A DNA stretch of 64,000 bases from Streptomyces canus (GTDB lineage Bacteria > Actinomycetota > Actinomycetes > Streptomycetales > Streptomycetaceae): contig NZ_KQ948666.1 of the NCBI RefSeq assembly GCF_001514145.1, positions 204,466 to 268,465 of the forward strand. The letters are read 5' to 3'. A program made the translations under genes and the position numbers. Numbering within the stretch: the stretch's first letter is position 1; each line of letters starts with the position of its first letter. Shown here in pieces: positions 33,038 to 41,391 of the stretch. The notes beneath the pieces were generated by a model. It was not told the origin of the DNA. It was given only the letters and a program-made list of their open reading frames with translations, and ran no database searches.

Positions 33038-34531
33038 GTGAGCGGAGAACCCAACACCCGACTCTCGGATCTGTTCGGCCTCGCCGGCTGGTCCAAGGGT
33101 GAACTCGCGAGGCTGGTCAACCGGCAGGCGGCGGCCATGGGCCATCCCCAGCTGTCGACCGACACCTCGAGGGTGCGGCGGTGGATCGACATGGGAGAGA
33201 TCCCGCGCGATCCGGTGCCGCGGGTGCTGGCGGCTCTGTTCACCGAGCGACTCGGCCGTGTCGTGACCATTGAGGACCTCGGTCTGGTCCGGCACGGGCG
33301 TACGGGGAAACGGCAGGGCGACGGGAGCGTGGAACATCCCGACGGCATGCCATGGGCGCCCGACCGAACCGCCGCGGTCCTCACCGAATTCACGGGAATG
33401 GACCTCATGCTCAACCGACGCGGCTTGGTGGGCGCGGGTGCCGCGCTCACCGCGGGATCCGTACTCAGCAGTGCCATGCACGACTGGCTGCACACCGATC
33501 CGGCCCTCACCGCCGATGCCCCCCAGTTCGACGACCCCCTGCACGCCGACCCCGCTGGGTTCGACCGTTACGAGGCCGCCCCCATCGGGTCGCAGGAGAT
33601 CGAGGAACTGGAGCGCTCGGTCGAAGTGTTCCGGGCCTGGGACGCGGCCCGCGGCGGCGGGCTGCAACGCAAGGCGGTCGTGGGCCAGCTCAACGAGGTG
33701 GGCGGCATGCTCGCCTACCGGCACCCCGACCATCTCCAGCGGCGCCTGTGGGGCGTCGCCGCCAACCTGGCCGTCCTCGCGGGCTGGATGTCCCACGACG
33801 TAGGCCTCGAACCGACGGCCCAGAAATACTTCGTCATCGCCGCCCATGCCGCCAGAGAGGGCGGTGACCGGCCGCGGGCCGGCGAGGCGCTCTCCCGCGC
33901 GGCCCGCCAGATGGTGCACCTGGGCCGGCCCGACGACGCACTCGACCTGATGAAGCTCGCCCAGTCCGGTTCCGGCGAACAGGTGCTGCCCCGCACCAGG
34001 GCGATGCTGTACACCATCGAGGCCTGGGCACAGGCTTCCATGGGCAAGGGCCAGGCGATGCGCCGCACCCTCGGACAGGCGGAGGACCTCTTCGTCTCCG
34101 ACAAGAGCGACGTGCCACCGCCGAGCTGGATGCAGACCTTCAAGGAGGAGGACCTGTACGGCATGCAGGCCCTGGCCTACCGCACGCTGGCGGAGCACGA
34201 GCCGGGTGCGGCCGCGAACGCCCAGCACTACGCGGAGAAGGCCCTCGCGCTGCGGGTCGACGGACGGCAGCGGTCGAAGATCTTCGACTTCCTGTCGATG
34301 GCCTCGGCCTGCTTCATCGCCGACGACCCCGAACAGGCGGACCGCTATGCGCGGTTGGCGCTGGTGTCGATGGGCTCCAACTCCTCCCACCGCACCTGGG
34401 ACCGGCTGCGCCAGATGTACCGGCTCACCGCCGAGTACTCCAACTACCCGAAGATCAACGAGCTGCGCGAGGAGATCAGGCTGGCGCTGCCGAAGCCGAA
34501 GGGAAGGGGTGGCAACAGCGCTCGGGCGTGA
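33038..34531 (+). CDS. NsdA-like TPR developmental regulator
   Basis: A 497-residue protein closely resembling NsdA/NsdB of Streptomyces, negative regulators of aerial differentiation and antibiotic production. The N-terminal DNA-binding-like part reads DLFGLAGWSKGELARLVNRQ and RVRRWIDMGEIPRDPVPRVL (residues 9-58); the rest is an all-helical TPR-like region (GMLAYRHPDHLQRRLWGVAANLA.., AHAAREGGDRPRAGEALSRAARQMVH given in pieces). NsdA and NsdB are paralogues and I cannot choose between them, so no symbol is given. The GTG start follows CTGGGG; an overlapping out-of-frame ATG at 33036 is not used. It ends 5 bp from the convergent phosphatase gene. Confidence 0.85.
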   Translation: MSGEPNTRLSDLFGLAGWSKGELARLVNRQAAAMGHPQLSTDTSRVRRWIDMGEIPRDPVPRVLAALFTERLGRVVTIEDLGLVRHGRTGKRQGDGSVEHPDGMPWAPDRTAAVLTEFTGMDLMLNRRGLVGAGAALTAGSVLSSAMHDWLHTDPALTADAPQFDDPLHADPAGFDRYEAAPIGSQEIEELERSVEVFRAWDAARGGGLQRKAVVGQLNEVGGMLAYRHPDHLQRRLWGVAANLAVLAGWMSHDVGLEPTAQKYFVIAAHAAREGGDRPRAGEALSRAARQMVHLGRPDDALDLMKLAQSGSGEQVLPRTRAMLYTIEAWAQASMGKGQAMRRTLGQAEDLFVSDKSDVPPPSWMQTFKEEDLYGMQALAYRTLAEHEPGAAANAQHYAEKALALRVDGRQRSKIFDFLSMASACFIADDPEQADRYARLALVSMGSNSSHRTWDRLRQMYRLTAEYSNYPKINELREEIRLALPKPKGRGGNSARA

Positions 34532-34536
34532 GGTTG

Positions 34537-35967
34537 TTATGAAGTCACCCTGGCGATGAGCACGCAGGCGTCGGCCTCGCGTTCGGTCTCGCCGAACTCC
34601 TCCATGACCATGCGCACACAGTCTTGCGCGCTGCGCGCCCCGTCGAAACGGGGGGCCAGGTCGAGGAGCCGGTCCACGGCAGCCGTACTGCTGCGCCCGG
34701 GCACCAGTCCGTCCGTGTGCAGCAGGAGCAGGTCGCCCGGTTCGAGGCTCTCCTCGGCCTGCGCGTAGACGGCTCCGGAGGTCGCGCCGAGGAGGACGCC
34801 GTCGGGTGAGTTGAGCCTGCGCCCCGTCCCGCTCCGGAACAGCAGCGGGGCGGGGTGCCCTGCCTGCGCCCAGACCAGGGTGCGGGTCTCGGGACGGTAG
34901 CGGCAGCAGACCGCGCTGCCGAGGGCCGGCTGCACGGTGGCGTCGAGCAACTGGTTGAGCAGGGACATCAGTTGGCCGGGCTGGGTGCCCGCCATCGCCA
35001 TGCCGCGCACGGCGCCGAGGAGGGTCGCCATGCCGGAGGCCACGGCGACGCCGTGCCCGGTGAGGTCGCCGACGCTGAGCAGGGTCTCGCCGTCGGTCAG
35101 TTCGAGTGCGTCGTACCAGTCGCCGCCGATCAGGGCGCTGGCAGACGACGCCAGATAGTGGGCGGCCAGGTCCAGGGTCTCGGTGCCCTGGTGCGGGAGC
35201 CGCAGGGAGCCACGCCACGGCGGCAGCACGGCCTCCTGCAGCTCGACCGCGAGCCGGTGCTCGCTCTGCGCGCGCTGCCTCTGGCGTTGTAACGAGTCAC
35301 GGGTCTCGCCCACCGCCCTTTCACTGCGCCGCAGTTCGCTGACGTCCCGCAGCACGGCCCACATCGAGGCGGTGCTGCCGTCGGCGGCGAGCACGGGCTC
35401 GCCCATCATGTGGACGGTGCGTACCTCGCCGTCCGGGCGCACGACACGGAACTCGCCGTCTATGCGCTTGGCGTCGACCAGACAGTCCGTGACCATGCCT
35501 GTCAGCCTCGGCCGGTCGTCGTCGAGCACCAGGGAAGGGAGTTCGTCGAGGGTGAGCGGGGGAGCGGTGCGGTCGCGGCCGAGTATCTCGTACAGCTCCC
35601 CGGACCAACTCGCCTCGTCCGTAAGGAGGTTCCACTCCGCGCTGCCGACCCGGCTGAGCAGCGAGCCGCGCCGGGGAGCGGGCGGCGCGGTTCGCGCGGC
35701 GGACTGAGCCCCGGGCATCGACGGCACGGGCGGCGGGCCGTCCCGCAGCTGGGCCAAGTGCTCGTCGAGATCGCTGAGTTGGTGAAGTGCGAGGTCGTAC
35801 AGCGCGCGCTGCCAGCGCTCCTGGGGGTCCAAGCCGTCACTGGGCGCGTCACGTCGTACGGCGTCCACGTCGCCCTTGAGCCGCCGCGTCTGCGAGATCA
35901 GCGCGTCGACCGAGCCGCGTCCTGGCGGCTGGGCGGCGGGGTGGTCCGCGGAGAGGTGGGACGGCAT
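34537..35967 (-). CDS. PAS-domain PP2C (SpoIIE/RsbU-type) phosphatase
   Basis: A 476-residue soluble signalling phosphatase. Order: a helical N-terminal region (DALISQTRRLKGDVDAVRR) resembling ANTAR/GAF-adjacent sequences, a PAS domain at about 100-215 (WNLLTDEASWSGELYEILG, DGEFRVVRPDGEVRTVHM), a coiled linker (SLQRQRQRAQSEHRLAVELQ) and the PPM phosphatase domain (about 250-472) with metal-site Asp in GGDWYDA, GDLTGHGVAVASGMA and the C-terminal EADACVLIARV. Such enzymes dephosphorylate anti-anti-sigma factors in partner-switching networks. The ATG 35967 has GGAGTG upstream; longer in-frame starts to 36249 run through promoter-like DNA. No anti-sigma or anti-anti-sigma gene is adjacent. Confidence 0.87.
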   Translation of the reverse strand: MPSHLSADHPAAQPPGRGSVDALISQTRRLKGDVDAVRRDAPSDGLDPQERWQRALYDLALHQLSDLDEHLAQLRDGPPPVPSMPGAQSAARTAPPAPRRGSLLSRVGSAEWNLLTDEASWSGELYEILGRDRTAPPLTLDELPSLVLDDDRPRLTGMVTDCLVDAKRIDGEFRVVRPDGEVRTVHMMGEPVLAADGSTASMWAVLRDVSELRRSERAVGETRDSLQRQRQRAQSEHRLAVELQEAVLPPWRGSLRLPHQGTETLDLAAHYLASSASALIGGDWYDALELTDGETLLSVGDLTGHGVAVASGMATLLGAVRGMAMAGTQPGQLMSLLNQLLDATVQPALGSAVCCRYRPETRTLVWAQAGHPAPLLFRSGTGRRLNSPDGVLLGATSGAVYAQAEESLEPGDLLLLHTDGLVPGRSSTAAVDRLLDLAPRFDGARSAQDCVRMVMEEFGETEREADACVLIARVTS

Positions 35968-36084
35968 GACGCACTCCGATGCGGGGACGGTTCGACCTGG
36001 GCGGGACGGAGGGACCGTTACGACTGTTGCACAGGGCGCGACGCGCTGTAAGGGATTTGGCGGCACACGATACGGTGGTGCTTC

Positions 36085-36096
36085 TGGCATATGCCA
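36085..36096. promoter_or_regulatory. 12-bp perfect palindrome in the phosphatase / SsgA-like gap
   Basis: TGGCATATGCCA is a complete palindrome in the AT-richest part of the 384-bp divergent region, about 120 bp upstream of the phosphatase start. It could be an operator for the phosphatase promoter. Apart from this and the CRP-like site the gap holds no gene. Confidence 0.4.
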
Positions 36097-36274
36097 CAGT
36101 CTTTGCAGAGCGGTCGGGCGGAGCGTGTTGTCTACGCTCTTTGATGTCTCAAGTCGTAGGCGCTGTACGCGACTTGATGGGTCGGTGGGGTGGCCGATCC
36201 GGTGTTCAGGTGTGTGTTCGACGGTCCTGTGTTCTAAGGAGTCTGGCAAGACCTCGTGGTGAAGTCGAGGAATC

Positions 36275-36303
36275 TTGCTATGTGACGCAGGTCACATTAA
36301 TTC
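36275..36303 (+). promoter_or_regulatory. Promoter with CRP-like palindrome in its spacer
   Basis: TTGCTA (36275-36280) and TAATTC (36298-36303) are 17 bases apart, and the spacer TGTGACGCAGGTCACAT is, with the A before it, a perfect inverted repeat ATGTGAC-gcag-GTCACAT. This fits both the classical CRP consensus TGTGA-N6-TCACA and the GTG-N6-GnCAC motif reported for Streptomyces Crp. The -10 lies about 48 bp upstream of the SsgA-like start codon. Confidence 0.6.
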
Positions 36304-36351
36304 ACCCGTGCTCAGGCGTAATGCAAAGGGCACTTGCGAGGTCGTAATCGT

Positions 36352-36765
36352 ATGGACACGACACTCGAGCAGCCTGCCCGCGCCCGGCTGATCATCGCGG
36401 AGAACCAGGAACTGCCCGTCCCCGCCATCCTGCGCTACGACTCCACCGACCCGCTGGCCGTCTGCGTCGACTTCCCGCCCGAGGTCTCCCTGGACGGACA
36501 AGGGGTGACCTGGACCTTCGCCCGGGCCCTGCTGGAGGAGGGGCTGCGCGGACCGGCCGGCGGCGGGGACGTGCACATCTGGCCGTGCGGCCGGAGCGCG
36601 ACGGTCGTGGAGTTCCACTCGCCGTACGGCCTCGCCCTCCTCCAGTTCGACACGCCCGCCCTGCGAAGTTTCCTGCTGCGGACCTATGCGGTGGTCGGCG
36701 CGGGACAGGAGGACCTCGGCCAGGCCGTCGAACAGGGGCTCAGCGCGCTCTTCGGGAGTGTCTGA
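36352..36765 (+). CDS. SsgA-like protein (SALP), sporulation/cell-division regulator
   Basis: A 137-residue SsgA/SsgB-family protein. Conserved family text: LPVPAILRYDSTDPLAVCVDF (residues 20-40), VTWTFARALLEEGLRGPAGGGDVHIWP (around 51-77) and LALLQFDTPALRSFLLRTYAVV near the C-terminus. These proteins occur only in morphologically complex actinomycetes and steer FtsZ placement or septal peptidoglycan remodelling; SsgB itself differs in sequence, so this is another paralogue, not assignable to a letter. ATG 36352 has a GAGGT site; an upstream in-frame start at 36334 is possible. The promoter contains a CRP-like site. It is convergent with the baeRF gene. Confidence 0.88.
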   Translation: MDTTLEQPARARLIIAENQELPVPAILRYDSTDPLAVCVDFPPEVSLDGQGVTWTFARALLEEGLRGPAGGGDVHIWPCGRSATVVEFHSPYGLALLQFDTPALRSFLLRTYAVVGAGQEDLGQAVEQGLSALFGSV

Positions 36766-36796
36766 GCGGCGTACGGCGGCGTCGGCCTCCGCTCAG
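36762..36796. terminator. Possible convergent terminator
   Basis: CTGAGCGG (36762-36769) and CCGCTCAG (36789-36796) form an 8-bp stem overlapping the two convergent stop codons. The loop is 19 bases, so the hairpin is weak. Confidence 0.35.
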
Positions 36797-37890
36797 TACC
36801 GCAGGACCCCCGCGATGCCGTCGGAGCCGCCCAGTGTGCCGTCCGGTACGAAGCGGACGTCGGCACCGGTCTCCAGGCACTGCTCGACGATCTCGTCCAC
36901 GATGTCCTCGCGGGCGTCGAGGTCGCCGCTCTCGGCCGGGATCAGATGATCGCCGCCGTCGTCGCGGACCGTCACCCGGTAGTTCTCCTCGACGGCCAGC
37001 AGGCGCAGCCGGCCCTCCCGGGCGCTCTGCCAGATCTCGTCGACACCGGCCGCGAACGCCCGCCGTCCGCGCGCCGCTTCGAGCTCCAGGGTCACCGCGT
37101 CGGTGCTCTTGCGGGCCTCCGCGGCGACCAGTGGCCGGACCGCTTGCCGGACCGCTTCCGGAGTTCCGTGCGCGAGACCGCCGTGCGGGACGTGCACCGC
37201 GTCCTTGGTGACGCTGCCGACGTCATCCAGCGCGGACAGCGCCGCGGTCTCGCCGGTGATGTACAGCGGCCGCGGCTCCTGGCGCAGGAGCTTGGCCAGC
37301 GCGGTGTCGGCGTCCCGCAGGAAGTGCCGCGTGTCCTCGTCCCGGAAGGTGCTCGGCATGTCACCGATCCGCTCCAGCCGCTCGGCGTCGAAATTCTCGC
37401 GGGTCCTGGTCATCGGGAAGCCGTCGGCGCGGTGCTCGGTGACGCGGTCGACGCCGCCGTTCCACAGAGTGGCGCGGTCGGCCGAGACCGACAGGACCCA
37501 GAACGGACGCTCCGAGGCCTGGGCGGAGACGAGGTTGCGGGTCAGGAAGGTGTCCGAGAGCACCACGCGCTCCGGTACGGCACGGGACAGGGACCACACC
37601 TGGTGCTCGCCCGGAGCGGCGAAGATCACCAGACCGTCCTCGGCGTGTGCCAGATCGATCTCGGCGAGGGCAAGGTCGAGTTGCCGGACGACGTCGGCGC
37701 GCCGCTCCCGGGGGACCGCCGGGTCGGCCTCCAGCTGTTTCTTGGCCTCGGCCACCACATTGCGCAGCCGGACCGGATCCTGGGCGTTCTCGGGTTCACG
37801 GCGGTGGGTCGGCGTCAGTACGGACACCGCCGGGTAGGCGCGCGGGCGGCGCAGTTCGGAGAGGGTCGCAGGGCTGAGTGCGTGCTCCAT
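36793..37890 (-). CDS. baeRF-type (archaeo-eukaryotic release-factor-like) protein
   Basis: A 365-residue protein of the bacterial eRF1-like (baeRF) group, often mis-named chemotaxis protein in Streptomyces genomes. It shows the layout of eRF1/Pelota-like proteins: an N-terminal domain (AYPAVSVLTPTHRREPENAQD), a central RNase-H-like domain (PFWVLSVSADRATLWNGG; PRPLYITGETAALSALDDVG) and a C-terminal L7Ae-like half ending VRFVPDGTLGGSDGIAGVLRY. Family members are predicted to act on stalled ribosomes or RNA; function is not experimentally fixed. A GATCGGCCGATC palindrome lies 18 bp upstream of the start (37908-37919). Confidence 0.8.
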   Translation of the reverse strand: MEHALSPATLSELRRPRAYPAVSVLTPTHRREPENAQDPVRLRNVVAEAKKQLEADPAVPRERRADVVRQLDLALAEIDLAHAEDGLVIFAAPGEHQVWSLSRAVPERVVLSDTFLTRNLVSAQASERPFWVLSVSADRATLWNGGVDRVTEHRADGFPMTRTRENFDAERLERIGDMPSTFRDEDTRHFLRDADTALAKLLRQEPRPLYITGETAALSALDDVGSVTKDAVHVPHGGLAHGTPEAVRQAVRPLVAAEARKSTDAVTLELEAARGRRAFAAGVDEIWQSAREGRLRLLAVEENYRVTVRDDGGDHLIPAESGDLDAREDIVDEIVEQCLETGADVRFVPDGTLGGSDGIAGVLRY

Positions 37891-37964
37891 AAGAGCACCA
37901 TAGGACCGATCGGCCGATCAGGCATTTGGGGCAACTTGATCGGGTACTCAGGGGTTCTGATCGC

Positions 37965-38393
37965 TCAGGTCTTCAGCGGCTCGAGTACGGCGATCGAGCC
38001 CTGGGCCACCGCACACAGGGTCTCGGCGCCGTCGGCGTCCACGGTGCTCAGGTCGCAGCGGCACACCACCCGGGTGCGACCGGCCCGTACGACCCGGGCG
38101 CGGGCGCGCAGCAGTTCACCGCGGGCCGGACGCAGGAAGTCGATGGAGAAGCCGGCGGTGGTCACCGCGGAGCCGGCCACCGAGCCCGCCGCGAAGGAGA
38201 GCGCGTTGTCCGCCGCGTAGCCGAGTACTCCGCCGTGCACGGTGCCGTGCTGCTGGAGCAGATCGCCGCGGATGTCGAACTCCAGAGTCGCCCCGCCCTC
38301 CTCGAAGGCGGTCAGACGGGCGCCGACCAACGTGCTGAACGGCTGTGCCGCCAGGACCTTCCGGGCGAGCTCCAGGTCCAGGGTCCGGGTCAT
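37965..38393 (-). CDS. PaaI-family hotdog-fold thioesterase
   Basis: A 142-residue single hotdog domain. The family motif HGTVHGGVLGYAADNALSFAA (residues 49-69) holds the HGG and the catalytic Asp equivalent (ADNA). It hydrolyses acyl- or aryl-CoA esters in the cytosol. It is divergent from a MarR regulator with a 26-bp operator between them, so it is most likely repressed by that MarR protein until an acid or CoA ester accumulates. Confidence 0.9.
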   Translation of the reverse strand: MTRTLDLELARKVLAAQPFSTLVGARLTAFEEGGATLEFDIRGDLLQQHGTVHGGVLGYAADNALSFAAGSVAGSAVTTAGFSIDFLRPARGELLRARARVVRAGRTRVVCRCDLSTVDADGAETLCAVAQGSIAVLEPLKT

Positions 38394-38412
38394 CTGCCGA
38401 CCTCCGTCGCGG

Positions 38413-38438
38413 GTCTCACTTCACTGGTGAAGTGAGAC
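38413..38438. promoter_or_regulatory. 26-bp MarR-type operator
   Basis: GTCTCACTTCAC-TG-GTGAAGTGAGAC: 12-base perfect arms around two bases, centred in the 80-bp space between the thioesterase (start 38393) and the MarR gene (start 38474). The inner ACTTCACTGGTGAAGT fits MarR-family dimers and would control both genes. Confidence 0.75.
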
Positions 38439-38473
38439 TGGCGTGAACCCCGCCCGTCTGTCAACATCGGCGC

Positions 38474-38902
38474 ATGCCCGAGCCCGACGACCAGCGTCTC
38501 TACTTCCTGCTCCAGCGGGCAGCGCACCGTTTGCGGACCACTGCGGACCGGCGCTGCCTGGCCGCAGCGGGGGTTACCACGGCCCAGCTCGGCGCCCTGT
38601 TCGCGGTGCACGACGAGGCGGGCATCACCCAGCAGCAGCTGGCGTGTACGCTCGGACTGCGCGAGTCGGCCGTGACCGGGCTGGTCGGCCGGCTGACGGC
38701 GGCGGGTCTCCTCGCGAAGAGGCAGCACCCGCGTGAACACCGAGCTGTCGTACTGGAGTTGACCGACGCCGGAACTGATGCCCTGCGGGCCGCCCAGCCC
38801 GAGATCGACCGCTTCAACACAGAACTGCGCGAGGCGCTCGGCGACGACGGTTTCACCGGGACGGCGACGGCCATGCACCGGCTCGCCCACTGGGAGTCCT
38901 AG
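38474..38902 (+). CDS. MarR family transcriptional regulator
   Basis: A 142-residue winged-helix repressor of standard length. Helices and wing are visible: GVTTAQLGALFAVHDEAGITQQQLACTLGLRESAVTGLVGRLTAAGLLAKRQHPREHRAVVLELTDAG spans residues 33-100 (quoted in overview; the recognition helix is RESAVTGLVGRL). It presumably binds the palindrome at 38413-38438 and represses itself and the thioesterase. Its stop overlaps the convergent GNAT gene by 4 bases. Confidence 0.9.
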   Translation: MPEPDDQRLYFLLQRAAHRLRTTADRRCLAAAGVTTAQLGALFAVHDEAGITQQQLACTLGLRESAVTGLVGRLTAAGLLAKRQHPREHRAVVLELTDAGTDALRAAQPEIDRFNTELREALGDDGFTGTATAMHRLAHWES

Positions 38903-39447
38903 GGGGCCCAGCGCTCGGGTCGCGCCACGTAGATCCAGTCGAAGCCGTCGTAGCCCTCGGTGTCGAGATGCGGGGCCCGGCTGAGTCCGGCGCGTTGGGC
39001 CACGCGCTGTGAGGCGACGTTCGCCGGACGCACGCGGGCGATCAGCGGGATGTCCGGCACGTGCGCCGCTGCCCAGGTGGTGACCGCGGTGGCGGCTTCA
39101 CCGGCGAAGCCCTGGCCCCAGGCCGACGTGGCGAAACGGTAGAAGAGGTTCAGCACCCGCTCCCCGTGCAGTTCCATGGGCTTGATCCCGCAGAAGCCGA
39201 GCTGCCGGGCGCGGCCGTGGCGTCCGACGACCCAGTAGCCGTAACCGTGCTGTTCCCACTGCTTGTCCCAGCGCCGGTAGAGCTGTTCGGCCTCCTCGTG
39301 CCGGGTGAGTGCGTCGGAGGGGTTGTGCACGCAGGTCTCGGGGTCGCCGTGGACGTCGAGGATCACGTCGATGTCGGCTTCCTCCGGGCGCCGCAGCCAC
39401 AGTCGGGCGGTCTTCAACTCCTCGGCCGTGTCGCTCCGTTCACTCAT
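38899..39447 (-). CDS. GNAT N-acetyltransferase (RimJ/RimL type)
   Basis: A 182-residue acetyltransferase of the RimJ/RimL-like GNAT_3 group. Features: N-terminal TARLWLRRPEEADIDVILDVH, central YGYWVVGRHGRARQLGFCGIKPM, acetyl-CoA site AWGQGFAGEAATAV, and the family's VRPANVASQRVAQRAGL. It acetylates amino groups of proteins or small molecules. The ATG at 39447 begins just before the family N-terminus. It overlaps the MarR gene at the tail. Confidence 0.88.
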   Translation of the reverse strand: MSERSDTAEELKTARLWLRRPEEADIDVILDVHGDPETCVHNPSDALTRHEEAEQLYRRWDKQWEQHGYGYWVVGRHGRARQLGFCGIKPMELHGERVLNLFYRFATSAWGQGFAGEAATAVTTWAAAHVPDIPLIARVRPANVASQRVAQRAGLSRAPHLDTEGYDGFDWIYVARPERWAP

Positions 39448-39472
39448 ACCGGGATCGTAGACGGAGTGGATC

Positions 39473-41059
39473 TCAGTCGTCGCGTTCGGGCCCGCAGGAA
39501 CTGCCGTCGGGCGGGAGACTGCCGTACAGCAGGAAGTCGTCGACCTTGCGGCGCACGCACTCGGAGGAGCCGTAACCGGTGTGGCCCTCGCCCTTGTTGT
39601 CGAGGACCACGGCCGAGTCGCCGAGGCGCTTCGCGGTCTCCACGGTCCAGCGGTACGGCGTCGCGGGGTCGCCGCGGGTGCCGACGAGGAGCATTTTCGG
39701 GGTGCGGACGTCGCGGACGTTCTCACGGATGAAGTCGGTGCCCTTCGGGCGGCCGTAGCAGATCAGGTACTCGGTGAGCCGGTAGCGGCCGAAGACCGGC
39801 GACGCCTGCTCGTAGGCGGCACGCAGCCGGGCCAGGTTCTTGGTGATCCGGTCGGCGCCGGGGCGGTCGGGATCGTCCGCGCAGTTGACCGCCATCAGCG
39901 CCGCCGGAAGATTGTCGAGCGGTATCTCCTCCACGTCGGCGAGGGTGCTGTGCGTCGGGTCGCCGGAGGGGGCGTGTGCGCGGGTGAGGACATCGGAGCC
40001 GCCGCCCGCGAAGCCGAGGACGCCCGTGGTGTCGCCCTGCTCCACCAGCTCGGCGAGCGCCCGCTCCAGCGAGGGCCACAGATCCTTGCTGTACAGGGCC
40101 TGGCCGATGGCGCCCACCAGGTCCTGCCCGGTGAAGTCGGGGCCGAAGTCCGTCGGCACCGGGTCCTCGTCCAGCGACGCCACGAGTTGCAGGACCTGTT
40201 CCCGGGCGCCGCGCGCGTCGGTGCCGAACGGGCAGGCGATGTCCTTCACACACCAGTCGACGAAGTCCTCCAGCGCCCTCTGCTGTCCGGCGGCGCCCGC
40301 CACTCCCTGTTCGGCCAGTGGCTCGGTGAGGGTGTCCACACCGTCCAGCACCAGCCGGCCCACCTTCTGGGGGAACTGGGCCGCGTACACCGCGCCGAGC
40401 CGGCTGCCGTACGAGAAGCCGAGGTAGTTGAGCTTCTTGTCGCCGAGAGCCTGGCGCATGATGTCCAGGTCGCGGGAGACGTTCACCGTGCCGATGTGCG
40501 GGAGCACGGGCCCGGAGTGCTTGCCGCACTGGTCGGCGGCCTTCCGCAACGTCCCGAGCACGGCCTGCGGATCCCGGTTGAAGGCGGTGTCGTCGTCGGT
40601 GGCATTGAGCGCCTCGTCGGTGCCGTTGCCACAGCTGACCGGGGAGGACCTGCCCACGCCGCGCGGATCGAAGGACACCACGTCGTACTCGTCCGTGAGG
40701 GCCATGAAGTCGTCGCCGCCGGCCGCGAGTGCGGGCACGCCCGCGCCGCCCGGGCCGCCGAAGTTCAGCAACACCGAGCCACGCTTGTGCTTGGTCGTGG
40801 CCCGGTAGCGGGCGAGTGCCAGTTCGAGGGTGCCCGCGCGGGGCTTCGCGTAGTCGAAGGGCACAGTGATCTTTCCGCACTGCAGGTCCTTCGGGGCCTC
40901 CATGCCCACGCACTTCGACCACTTGATCTTCTGGCGGTAGAAGCGCGACAGGTCCGGTCCGGAGCCGTCCGTGACCACGGACGGTAGTCCGGCGCCGAGC
41001 AGGGCCAGCCCCACGGCTCCGGAGAGAGCGCATCGCCGCCTCGTCACCTTGGCGAGCAT
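39473..41059 (-). CDS. Secreted alpha/beta-hydrolase, tripeptidyl-aminopeptidase (S33) type
   Basis: A 528-residue exported peptidase. Signal peptide at residues 1-30 (KVTRRRC followed by a hydrophobic Ala/Leu/Gly core). The alpha/beta-hydrolase domain has the oxyanion motif LLNFGGPGGAG, nucleophile elbow GFSYGSRLGAVYA, and the C-terminal cap with the Asp in LLVGTRGDPATPYRW and His in GEGHTGYGSS. This matches the Streptomyces tripeptidyl aminopeptidase / SlpD-SlpE group that removes N-terminal tripeptides from secreted proteins. ATG 41059 has GGAGG 8 bases upstream; an overlapping out-of-frame ATG at 41063 is ignored. Confidence 0.9.
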   Translation of the reverse strand: MLAKVTRRRCALSGAVGLALLGAGLPSVVTDGSGPDLSRFYRQKIKWSKCVGMEAPKDLQCGKITVPFDYAKPRAGTLELALARYRATTKHKRGSVLLNFGGPGGAGVPALAAGGDDFMALTDEYDVVSFDPRGVGRSSPVSCGNGTDEALNATDDDTAFNRDPQAVLGTLRKAADQCGKHSGPVLPHIGTVNVSRDLDIMRQALGDKKLNYLGFSYGSRLGAVYAAQFPQKVGRLVLDGVDTLTEPLAEQGVAGAAGQQRALEDFVDWCVKDIACPFGTDARGAREQVLQLVASLDEDPVPTDFGPDFTGQDLVGAIGQALYSKDLWPSLERALAELVEQGDTTGVLGFAGGGSDVLTRAHAPSGDPTHSTLADVEEIPLDNLPAALMAVNCADDPDRPGADRITKNLARLRAAYEQASPVFGRYRLTEYLICYGRPKGTDFIRENVRDVRTPKMLLVGTRGDPATPYRWTVETAKRLGDSAVVLDNKGEGHTGYGSSECVRRKVDDFLLYGSLPPDGSSCGPERDD

Positions 41060-41391
41060 CCATGCCTCCAAGGACGCCCATCGGCGCCCTCGATCACGAT
41101 AAGCGGCCCTTCGACGGGACGCCTCCGGGGGAGCGCGATCACGGAATGTGCCCTGCTCTGTGCCCGCTCGATGCGCCTGAGCCGGCGTTCGCCGGCCCTG
41201 TCCCGCCCGCCGCGCGGTGCCGCGCTCGCCCGCTGCCCTGCGCGGTACGGCGACCGGCTCACCCCCGCTCGCGCGCCGGGCGGTGTCCCGCTCGCCGCCG
41301 GTGTCGGCTGTGTGGTGCTCATGCCCGGTCTGTTCGCATCCTTCTCGGTCGTAGGCACCGGGGCGCGGGGCTGCATCCGGGAGAGCGTGTG
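41060..41391. other. Gene-free stretch upstream of the peptidase gene
   Basis: These 332 bases hold no convincing gene. A minus-strand ORF beginning MSTTQPTPAASG is Arg/Pro/Ala-rich with no domain-like text and is judged a GC artefact. The peptidase promoter should lie at the left end, but no clear -35/-10 pair is seen. Confidence 0.5.

Noticed and set aside
41044..41376. Minus-strand ORF starting MSTTQPTPAASG
   Set aside because: No domain, Arg/Pro/Ala-rich, overlaps the peptidase signal-peptide region; judged non-coding.
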